A stretch of 64,000 bases of DNA from Streblospio benedicti (taxonomy: Eukaryota; Annelida; Polychaeta; Spionida; Spionidae), in the NCBI GenBank assembly GCA_019095985.1, contig CM032659.1, positions 21,331,135-21,395,134 on the forward strand, written 5' to 3'. A program made the translations under genes and the position numbers. The notes below the pieces were generated by a model that did not search any database, was not told the origin of the DNA, and saw only the letters and a list, made by a program, of their open reading frames with translations. This document shows, piece by piece, positions 11,501 to 23,500 of this stretch; position 1 is the first letter of the stretch, and each line of letters begins with the position of its first letter.

Positions 11501-14500
11501 ACGTCATGGTCTGACCGTAAGGAGCCAGTGCAGAGACCTTGCGGTAAGCATGGTATAATCACAGAGGATTTACCTGCATGTTCTCGGTACAGATACAGTG
11601 CCCGCGAAGTGCGTTCTCTGTACCATGAAAGTACGAATGCCGTACTTTAGTAATCCCACCGTGCGTAGAGCATAAGTTATATGCGAGTACAACGCACGTT
11701 TGTTGCATGTTGATCTCATGCCCACCTCAACAAAACTTTTCCCAGTGCCGACGCGCTTACAGCGCACGTAGCCCGTGCGTATGTGCCCACAACTGTACTT
11801 TTGTCACTGCATGCGGGAAACGTTGTAGACGCCGCAGACCTCAACACGCCTTGCGGGGACGAATACGCCCGCATGGTGGAATGTGCCCCTCGCTTTACTC
11901 TGACTAATCCATCTGTAACATACATGTAATAATCAAACTATATTTCGAAAGTGTGATGCCCTATACGAGAATATCATCACTTGGATCAATCATAAAATGC
12001 TAGGGTTAATTTTGAGAAAATGATTGCTAGAAATACTTCCTTTTATTCTCGGGTGAATTGGTGTATTTCAACTGTAGTGTACCTACATTTAAATTCTACT
12101 ATTGAGCAACATTCAATGTCTATGCTATCGAACACTGAAAGCAGTCTTGTAATGATGCGTGCAATAGGACTAGTTACCAGTCTTCCGTGTTTCTCACTAA
12201 CGGACATTGCTAAGACTTGTAAGTTTGCTTTTTATTTTGGTATACAAATCTCATCACTATTGCATAATTTCCAACAATATGAAGATTCTGACCCCGTTCG
12301 CGAATCAATAAAAATCATGCAACTGCTAATAATTCAAGTATAGTACTATCCCACTGACCTCTAGCTCATCCACAGTTGCAGAGTATGAATCACCAATAAA
12401 CTTTGGCGCTTGGTTGACCCAGAGGAGCCGGACAGTGAGGTTGGCCGGGGCGCTCTCCAGGGAGTAGTTGTAGTTCCGGATGATCATCTCCACATGGTAC
12501 TCAGCGCAAACAAAGTAGTCAAAGCCGTCTTTGTTCTTCGTAATCACAGTGTCTGGTGTAAATGCAGGAAGGTCATCAAAGTTAGATCAGTGCATTTTTA
12601 TATATTCATATGATAGTGTTGAGATGGCAGATTCAGTGTTTTCTAAATGTGGGTTATCTAGGGAGCACAGAGAACCCATAAATGGACAAGAAAAAAGAAA
12701 AAAGAAACAACTCTGATTCTGGCCTAATCATATACACTTCGTCTGTCTATTGCATTGAAATTTTATGTTCGGCTTAATGAGATGTTTGGTGTAAGGTTAG
12801 TAGAGATTAATCTTAGGGTGGTTAATCAATATAAGTATCAATAGGTGTGTATTGTCACAAAAGTACATGTACTGAGTTAGAGCCTACAGCACAACCGGCA
12901 GTGCAAACATTGCTAATATTTCGGCAGTGTGTTTTCTTTTGTGTCTCTGCAGTACTACCGGTTGTGACCTAGGCTTAAGTTACAATACTGTTCAAAATAC
13001 AAAACTGAGTCATCATCTGTAGAACTGTTATTATATAATGTTTTTATTCGTGTTATTTCATTTAAATTGTATTCTAACGTACATTGGAAACGTGCAAACA
13101 TTAAGAGTCTAGAATATTGATAACGATAGCATCTTTGATACTTGGACTAATAACATTTTGGAGATGTTTAGGGAAATTATATGAGTGGTTACCTAAAAAA
13201 TATTTTGTATGAGTTTTAAAGCACGTACTGTTGTCACCATTTTTACGAGAGCCAAACATCCATTTGCTCTTTGGTGCTTGCGGGTATTCATTCAGTTTCT
13301 CCACAACACACGTTGTAAAACCGTCACGGTCATCGCATTCTGTGAGAATCTGTGCAACGACAGTTGAATGAAATGTGACATCTTAAATAGAAATGTTTTC
13401 CACTTTTAAATGGCAGGTCAAAGAATGAACGTTTACACATTTTGTGTCCACAGTGACGGGAGCTTTGCGTGTTTTAAAAGAAAGACAAGATAGCATACAG
13501 CAAAAGCTAATAATTTAAAAATAATCAATGATAATATTTGTTTTTGAACCAACATAAGATGTAATACAATGTACCGCCTAAATCGACTAAGCTTTATCCA
13601 CGCGCTGTATATCAGTAGTGGGAAATGTGGTGGTGCTTGATTCTTTGTTCTTTATCACAGGCTTTTTGTATGATACGTATGAATTACTCCCCTCCCAGGG
13701 AGACAACGATGGATTATTACAGAGATCATGAACTGCTGTCACTACCACCAGCCTTCAACCCATTCCAAACCCAATCAACACCACCAACACCACAAAACAA
13801 TCACCGTGAAACATCCAATGTATATTTACCGTATAGTGTATATAGCTAACTGTGAGGCGGCGTACCTCGTACAGGCTGTTGTCATTGTCATCCTCGTGCA
13901 CGCTGACGATGGCGGGCAGGTTGCTGAAGGCCGGTGGCCGGCGCAGCTGGTTGAGGCGCACGTCGACTGGGTGCGGGGCGGCGGCCGTGAACATCCCGTC
14001 TACAGACGACAAACACCGTATTGTTATGGGGGAGGGGGGTTATGGTGTTCGCCATTCTACACGCTACAAACACCACGAAATTTGCGAAAATTTTAGATCA
14101 CTCCATTATTGCTGGGAGAAATCCCACGAAAAGACTATTGCACAAATAAAAACACCCGAATATTTCTAGTCATTCAAATCCGTGGATGCAATATTACCTG
14201 TGCAGTAGATGTAGAGAAAGACTCGGTTGGAACCCTGCCAGTTTCTCAGCATATCACTATCTGTCACGAAAATTTCAGCCTCTACAAATACAATTGTGAC
14301 AACGGACAGTCAGTTCTCTATACATATTCACTGTGCATATTGCAGCCCAAGTCCTGGACCTGTCATTGCTACTTCAACAAAGCCGAAGTCTGGATCTGTC
14401 GAATACAGTATATACCAAAGTAATTAGGCACTTAATAACCACACAAAAATGGACAAGCACATGTAAGCATCACTCAATATATATGGACATGTTTTTTATG

Positions 14501-17500
14501 TAAGTGTATGTGCATGGGGGGGGGCCACAGATGATGTCATGGCATTTGTACATGTCTTTCACTTTCATAGGGTGTAATTTTGTGTGTGCCGAATTGAATT
14601 GGGGGCGGGGGCACTGAATCTGTCTTACAACATCCTATCCCCCAAATTGCCCGCTTGGACAGATTTCTGCATCGTCCCTTGCATTCTTCCATACGACTCT
14701 CATGCAGTTTTCTCTTAGAATCCCTATTGACACCCCTTATACATGCAGACATGGAAGCTGGAGCAGTCTAGACTCACCCACAGCAGTGTTGTTGGTGGCC
14801 GGGTCCGGCGGTACGTCCCGGATGCCGAACAGTGGACACGGCGGGTGTGACGTCACCATGAAGTATGTCTTGTTGCGCCATCTCGTGTTCCAGTCGGGCA
14901 ATATCTCATCAGGGTCCGTGTAGTTCACTCTAAATAGCTGAGAATGAATGCACAAATCACGTTATCCCAAAGCACGACAGGTCACAATTTACGGCAGGTT
15001 ATACTTTACTGTCTAACAAGTCCTCACCACTTCATTCGGCGGCGTGAAGTCGTCTTCCTCCGTGTTGATGTCCACACGTCGGGGGATCGGGCCCAGCTCG
15101 TGAGGCTCATTCACATCTTCAATGGTGATGTTCAGAGACGCTGTGGCCAGCTGGAAGAAGGTGGGTTACTTGGTTTATAGTTTTTACCTCTCTCCACTCC
15201 CTGGGGAGCATACAACACTGGCTGCATACAGCATTTGCTGCTGTAGGGCACACTTGCTAATTATTACTCACACTACTCACAGTAGCATTCACTCGCCTGC
15301 CGTGTACCTATATTTTACGTGTACACTTACTAGTTATTACTCACACTACTCACAGTAGCATTCACTCGCCTGACGTGTACCTATATTTTACGTGTAAGTG
15401 CCACAGAGCAGTGTGCAACCAGTGAGGATCTTTGTTTGCTCCATACCCACCATCAAACTCGACGGAGAATCAAACCCCCGACCTTCTCGTCACGAGTCCG
15501 TTCGGCCACACAATCACATTGAGCACGATTACAGCATAAATACAGTGAAGAATGTTGCTACTGTAGCCGGACTCGTTCGTGGAAGCGATTGTTAAAGTTA
15601 GCTTACGATACTACTGTCTGGCGCTCATCCAAAGCTATTGAAGATTCGTTGGCTGATATTTACTCGAAGTAGTTCGTCTGTTTCTGACTTCACTCACCAA
15701 GGGTCCGTCTCTGACATCCACGTCCATCTGAATCTTGAAGTTATCAGGCGCCAAGGACTCATAGTCCACGTCATCGGCAGTGACGATCACTCCTGTAACG
15801 ACGATCTTTGCAACAATCGAATCGTGTTTATATGGTGAAGAAGTTAAACAAGATCTGCGATAACGAGCCAGGATTGTCTTTTCAGGTAAATATATGCTGC
15901 ATTTAGCGTAATAAACTACCCAATTTTTAAAACATTTTCATTTTCCGAATCTACTTTGTTCAAGAATATAAAATTTTAAACTTAGTTTGTGGATTTCGAA
16001 ATGATAGCTCACATAGAAAACACCTCGATTATATTTCAATATATTATATCCGTACAAACGTTAATCATGTAGTAATTCATTGTAACCTCCTTTTTACAAA
16101 ACCATGTAATGGCTACATGCACTTCAGTTTTACAAGTATGCGACTAGGTATAAAATACTCACCTACACAGTTTCATTATAATCTTGAAAAACTACACAGA
16201 GACTGCTTGGTGCACATGCACCCATACAACGTACCCGTAATTTTATCTATCGCCAGCTGGGTACTATTGGTGCTGTACGTCAGCTGTGGCGTTAGGCTAG
16301 GCATGGCCGTGTTTCTGTTGGAGGCCAGCACGCGGAACACGAACGTGCCCGTGGGTTCATGCTCCTTCAGCGTCACTGCACTCTCCGTGGGCAGGTTGAG
16401 TATTATCGGGGGCACCGCTGAAAGCAGGTGCAGCAGTGTGGTGTTTGAAAGTAGACTGGGTCTGTATACGAAAATCACAACGAGTTTAAGCAGAACATAA
16501 AAATACACATAAAAGTCATTCTTAACATCGAAAATGAAGGGTGATTCTCTGGACCTAAAATGCACATAGAAAGTTGCGAGCTGTAGAACTAAAAAGCACA
16601 TTGACGTCAGTTAGTTCGCGGTTGAGAAAAGGATTGATATGGGCAGGTAATTGCCCATCGCTATGAGAGATACTGTAGACTCATTAACCTGAAAACATGG
16701 TCAAATGATACACACGTGCCACAGAAATTACATATTGCGCATTTGATTTGATTTTGATTGCGCATTTGCATTGGTTGTTAAGATTATCAACACGCGAAAA
16801 CTTTTCAAAAAGGCTGTAACATGATTTCAACATATGCCAACTTTGCAACGATCTGTGACGATGGCACTTACTTTCATTAAGTATGGCCCTCAGTGAGTAG
16901 TCCCTCACAAGGTGGACTGCCTGGTGCACTCCAAGCTCGCTCCAGTCACAGTCTTCGTCAACACCCACCGACGTACAGTCACCTACAGGATAAAACAAAA
17001 ATAGATTTGGTAAAGTCGACTTTGTCACTAATAAACACTACACATGGTGGATATCCTTATTGTCAAACGAAACCGTAAAATATGTCGTGGCATAGTATGT
17101 TGTTGTATTTTGTTGATTATATTCAGACCGTACATTGAGACCAGATCACATGCTACATGTACCTATTTCGATGTATTATATTACATTTCATGCTTCAATA
17201 AACTTACTAACTTTTGTACATAACTGTGTCAAGATATAAACTACAAGTACCATGTTTGAGCGCACGTACAATGCCGTACAGATTTGAGCCTGACAAATCC
17301 TCATCGTACACCAGCAGGCGTTGGCCCCGGCCTCCAGTCAATCCGAGGCCCTCGTCCACCCTGTATAAATCATGCAGCATTACAGGCGAATAGTGCAAAC
17401 TAAAAGAAAGCTAATACATGTACGACTTTACATTACAGTCACCGACGCCCACCAGTCATGCAATATGGCCGCTAGATTTAGGACATGCACCAAGCAACAA

Positions 17501-20500
17501 GTACAAAGCAATCATGGCACTCACTGGATCTTCAAAACATTCACGAATCATTCGAAACACTCATCAGACAATCAGGATTATCGCTATAGAACAGGAAAGT
17601 CATCTGCCACCATGTTGTAATCATTCATCGAATAAATCACACGTTCAAACAGCAGAAGACACTCACTGATGTGCACGTTATTATACTAATTATGTATATT
17701 CAAGCCAAATTTACTATATTTATACTGAATACTTACCACCCAATCAAATCCCCTTCTTGTACAGGAATCCAGAGGCCTGAGGACACCGTAAGATTGTACA
17801 CACCACCAGGAGGACCTAAAGCGGCGAACAAAATATAGCAACGAATGCTCTAATGCCTGCCTCGCAATCAACATGGCACAAATGTGATGCATAGACAGTG
17901 GTCAACTTGGATAATTGTGACACTGTACCTCGTCAGAATGTGGTATACAACTGACTATTATCAGATTTAAGTGATGGGTAACCGTGGCCATAATTTAAAC
18001 CCGTATTTAGTGGTCAGTTGGCAGTGTCACCTTACCTGGGGGGTGGGTCTGATTATAGCAGTATGCTGCGCCATCTCTTTCACCAAGGCAACAGTCCATG
18101 GCCTGACACTCGGCACGCACCATTGCCTCACACGGACCCCTGTCGTTGTAGCACTTATTCGGTTCCACAGTGGTCAGTTCTACTGTTGTCAGTTCTTCTG
18201 TTGTAACCTTTGTGGTCACTTCTTCGGTGGTGACTTTTTGAGTAGTCAACTCTTCAGTAGTTGAATCAGTATTCGTGGTCAGATCATCTGTGGTATTATC
18301 AGTATTCGTGGTCAAATCATCTGTGGTCATATCTTGGGTGGTCAGCTGTTGTGTGGTTATTTCTTGAGTCGTGGGCCCATCGGTTGTTATGTCGGGGCTT
18401 GTGGTCAATTCTTGTGTGGTTATTTGTATCCCCATTGTGGTCATGTCTGCATAAGTGGAAGAATCAAATGTCAGAATCTCTGCTCGTTGATTAATATTAA
18501 TTCAAACAATATAATCTAAAGGATGCATTCAAATTGTGACCCACCTTTAAATGCAATCTACATTGAAAAATTAATTCTCATTGTATTACTCTACTCATCA
18601 TCATGGCTATATCATAAATTACTTTATCAATTTATGGTGAACTGGGACTCACAATGGGTAAATTCTGAATTGCAATTGGTGAATTTAGACTCACAGTAAG
18701 TAGCGTCAGAACGAAAAATCATTTGGGTCCACATGTCCCCAGACAAAAAGTAGAGAGCATATAGTGCTGGTGTCACATATAAAGGCAAATACCGTTTACA
18801 GATTGACATAGATATTAGTACACATCACCACATCAATCTCTCACCAATATTTACCTTGGCCGGCAAGTATAACACAACATGGTGTATTGAGATTTCCCAC
18901 CCACAAAGATTAAATTATGGTAAACTGTATCTCACCATGGGCATCGTGCGAATCATTTTGTGCAAAATTGTGACATATGGGGGAATCTTATATGCATCAA
19001 CTTCATGTGAAAACNNNNNNNNNNNNNNNNNNNNNNNNNNNNNNNNNNNNNNNNNNNNNNNNNNNNNNNNNNNNNNNNNNNNNNNNNNNNNNNNNNNNNN
19101 NNNNNNNNNNNNNNTTTTAAAAAATTTTTAAATTTTCAAATTTTTAAGTTTTTTTATTTTCGTTTTTGAACAAAGCATGAAAATTTTTAAAATTTTTTAC
19201 ACCTTTTTTTTTTTTTCAAATTCTAAGGCAACCCTTTTTTAACGCTTTAAAATCAAGGCCCCATTTTTTTTCAATAATTTGGGGCCATCTTAAAAAAAGT
19301 GGCCATTTTGGAATAACCTGGGGTCCCTATCTTTCTTAAAAGGTATATCTTAAGCTAATTTTCCACAAAATTTGGTGCTTTTAACCCTAACTAAAATTTT
19401 TACCCAAATCTCCCCCCTTTATATGCGACTAGGTAAAAAAACTCACCTACACAGTTTCATTATAATCTTGAAAAAACTACACAGAGACTGCTTGGTGCAC
19501 ATGCACCCATACAACGGCACCCGTAATTTTATCTATCGCCAGCTGGGTACTATTGGTGCTGTACGTCAGCTGTGGCGTTAGGCTAAGCATGGGGCCGTGT
19601 TTTCTGTTGGAGGCGGCACGCGGAACACGAACGTCCCCGTGGGTTCATGCTCCCTTCAGCGTCACTGCACTCCCGTGGGCAGGTTGAGTATTATCGGGGC
19701 ACTGCCAAAGTGCAGCAGTGTGTGGTGTTTTTGAGTAGACTGGGTCTGTATACGAAAATCACAACGAGTTTAAGCATGAACATAAAAATACACATAAAAG
19801 TCATTCTTAACATCGAAATGAAGGGTGATTCTCTGGACCTAAAATGCACATAGAAAGTTGCGAGCTGTAGAACTAAAAAGCACATTGACGTCAGTTAGTT
19901 CGCGGTTGAGAAAAGGATTGATATGGGCAATTGCCCATCGCTATAAGAGATACTGTAGACTCATTAACCTGAAAACATGGTCAAATGATACACACGTGCC
20001 ACAGAAATTACATATTGCGCATTTGATTTGATTTTGATTGCGCATTTGCATTGGTTGTTAAGATTATCAACACGCGAAAAACTTTTCAAAAAAAGGCTGT
20101 AACATGATTTCAACATATGCCAACTTTGCAACGATCTGTGACGATGGCACTTACTTTCATTAAGTATGGCCCTCAGTGAGTAGTCCCTCACAGGTGGACT
20201 GCCTGGTGCACTCCAAGCTCGCTCCAGTCACAGTCTTCGTCAACACCCACCGACGTACAGTCACCTACAGGATAAAACAAAAATAGATTTGGTAAAGTCG
20301 ACTTTGTCGCTAATAAACACTACACATGGTGGATATCCTTATTGTCAAACGAAACCGTAAAATATGTCATGGCATAGTATGTTGTTGTATTTTGTTCATT
20401 ATATTCAGACCGTACATTGAGACCAGATCACACGCTACATGTACCTATTTCGATGTATTATATTACATTTCATGCTTCAATAAACTTACTAACTTTTGTA

Positions 20501-23500
20501 CATAACTGTGTCAAGATATAAACTACAAGTACCATGTTTGAGCGCACGTACAATGCCGTACAGATTTGAGCCTGACAAATCCTCATCGTACACCAGCAGG
20601 CGTTGGCCCCGGCCTCCAGTCAATCCGAGGCCCTCGTCCACCCTGTAAACCCATGCAGCATTACAGGCGAATAGTGCAAACTAAAAGAAAGCTAATACAT
20701 GTACGACTTTACAATACAGTCACCGACGCCCACCAGTCATGCAATATGGCCGCTAGATTTAGGACATGCACCAAGCAACAAGTACAAAGCAATCATGGCA
20801 CTCACTGGATCTTCAAAACATTCACGAATCATTCGAAACACTCATCAGACAATCAGGATTATCGCTATAGAACAGGAAAGTCATCTGCCACCATGTTGTA
20901 ATCATTCATCGAATAAATCACACGTTCAAACAGCAGAAGACACTCACTGATGTGCACGTTATTATACTAATTATGTATATTCAAGCCAAATTTACTATAT
21001 TTATACTGAATACTTACCACCCAATCAAATCCCCTTCTTGTACAGGAATCCAGAGGCCTGAGGACACCGTAAGATTGTACACACCACCAGGAGGACCTAA
21101 AGCGGCGAACAAAATATAGCTACGAATGCTCTAATGCCTGCCTCGCAATCAACATGGCACAAATGTGATGCATAGACAGTGGTCAACTTGGATAATTGTG
21201 ACACTGTACCTCGTCAGAATGTGGTATACAACTGACTATTATCAGATTTAAGTGATGGGTAACCGTGGCCATAATTTAAACCCGTATTTAGTGGTCAGTT
21301 GGCAGTGTCACCTTACCTGGGGGGTGGGTCTGATTATAGCAGTATGCTGCTCCATCTCTTTCACCAAGGCAACAGTCCATGGCCTGACACTCGGCACGCA
21401 CCATTGCCTCACACGGACCCCTGTCGCTGTAGCACTTATTCGGTTCCACAGTGGTCAGTTCTACTGTTGTCAGTTCTTCTGTTGTAACCTTTGTGGTCAC
21501 TTCTTCGGTGGTGACTTTTTGAGTAGTCAACTCTTCAGTAGTTGAATCAGTATTCGTGGTCAGATCATCTGTGGTATTATCAGTATTCGTGGTCAAATCA
21601 TCTGTGGTCATATCTTGGGTGGTCAGCTGTTGTGTGGTTATTTCTTGAGTCGTGGGCCCATCGGTTGTTATGTCGGGGCTTGTGGTCAATTCTTGTGTGG
21701 TTATTTGTATCCCCATTGTGGTCATGTCTGCATAAGTGGAAGAATCAAATGTCAGAATCTCTGCTCGTTGATTAATATTAATTCAAACAATATAATCTAA
21801 AGAATGCATTCAAATTGTGACCCACCTTGAAATGCAATCTACATTGAAAAATTAATTCTCATTGTATTACTCTACTCATCATCATGGCTATATCATAAAT
21901 TACTTTATCAATTTATGGTGAACTGGGACTCACAATGGGTAAATTCTGAATTGCAATTGGTGAATTTAGACTCACAGTAAGTAGCATCAGAACGAAAAAA
22001 TCATTGGGGTCCACATGTCCCCAGACAAAAGTAGAGAGCATATAGTGCTGGTGTCACATATAAGGCAAATACCGTTTTACAGATTGACATAGATATTAGT
22101 ACACATCACCAGATCAATCTCTCACCAATATTTACCTTGGCCGGCAAGTATAACACAACATGGGTGTATTGAGATTCCCCACCCACAAAGATTAAATTAT
22201 GGTAAACTGTATCTCACCATGGGCATCGTGCGAATCATTTTGTGCAAATTGTGACATATGGGGAATCTTATATGCATCAACTTCATGTGAAAACGTAGAA
22301 TCACAATGGTACAAGCTTTTACTCGCCGTCTGTTCCATTTTGGCAGGCTCCCGAAGAGCTATTGTAGCAGCAGCCGTATCCCGCACAGATGTCCGCGTCC
22401 ATCGCGGGCACACACTCAGCCCACACGGAGGTGTCATTGGAGCACTCCACTGAATCCAGAGACCAAGGCAAGTTGGTAGTTTGTATAAAAGTAGACACGT
22501 ATCATAAGAAATCAGTTCATGTAAGCCAGAGGAAGGGACAAAGTAGGCCACATCCCTTTTTCTACCAAAATACACACATTGACATTTTTGCAAAACCCAT
22601 GTCGTCTACTAAGTGCCCCTACCCCCCAACAAAGAACCTACATCTGCCAGTGTTAGAGCTCATTTTTTGTGTTGAGGAAAGGTGGGCGTGACATGCTGAG
22701 ATACCCACGTGGCTGGTGGCAGCTGTGGAGGGTGGAGAATGGCCAGCGATTCTCGGCGACGAGGCGATACACGTCCGGCGGGGCCCCGGGTAAATGTCGC
22801 CACACTTGAAGGCGTAGGTCGTGACACCCCAGCTCCTCGCCAGAGTAGAACAGCTCCCAACCCTGCAACGTAATTGCTTATTATTTACAAAATGGTATCC
22901 GCCGGCTATATGTAGTAAACAGGCGGTCTATATTCACACTATAGAATTATGCGTAAAATTGGTTTATTTCTTAAACAGGATAACAGATAAAAGTCAAAAT
23001 ACATTGAGCTTTTCGGCAAACTCTCTTGCCTTGATCACAACCGAATGACGTCATAAGTCGTCACTGTTGGCGCGGGGGAGTTCCCAGCTGCATGTCCCCC
23101 CCCTTGAAGGGTCAACACGTTGTTCCATATGGAAGGAAGGGTGTGTCTGCCTCCATCTCTATTGAGTGAAGGTCTCAGTCTCCGTATCTGAATCGCTTCC
23201 TTTACTCCACGCTCGAAGTACTTAGATTCAACACAAAGGATTTTTGTATCCTCAATTGAAATGTCATGACCCTCCTGGTCAGAGTGCAAGTGGCGAGATA
23301 CTTCCGACCCCGTGGAACTTGGGCGTCTGTGTTCCATGAATCTGGCTTTCAGGGATCGTTCTGTCTCCCCCAACATAGGACGCATCACAGTCATTACACT
23401 TGATCTGGTATACCGGACCAATCACTCTCTGCTTGTCTATGGGATCCTTTGGTCTTACCAACAACTGTCTAAGAGTGTTCACTGGTTTGAAAAATGCCTG

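Larger units (their letters stand above)
16137..19014. repeat. Large direct duplication, copy A, abutting a scaffold gap
   Basis: About 2.88 kb carrying exons 5-9 of the cadherin-like gene. It matches 19422-22294 nearly base for base and stops exactly at the first N of the gap, at a point that copy B continues through without a break (GTGAAAAC at 19007-19014 and at 22287-22294). Confidence 0.9.

Noticed and set aside
13728-14169. Several overlapping plus-strand frames of about 100-120 codons
   Set aside because: They are antisense to exon 14 of the cadherin-like gene, whose minus-strand frame has proper splice sites and phase.
18627-18710. Cysteine-containing minus-strand peptide that looks like a small exon between exons 4 and 5
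   Set aside because: No acceptor in a usable phase, and exon 4 joins exon 5 in frame without it. Its presence in both duplicated copies only reflects the duplication.
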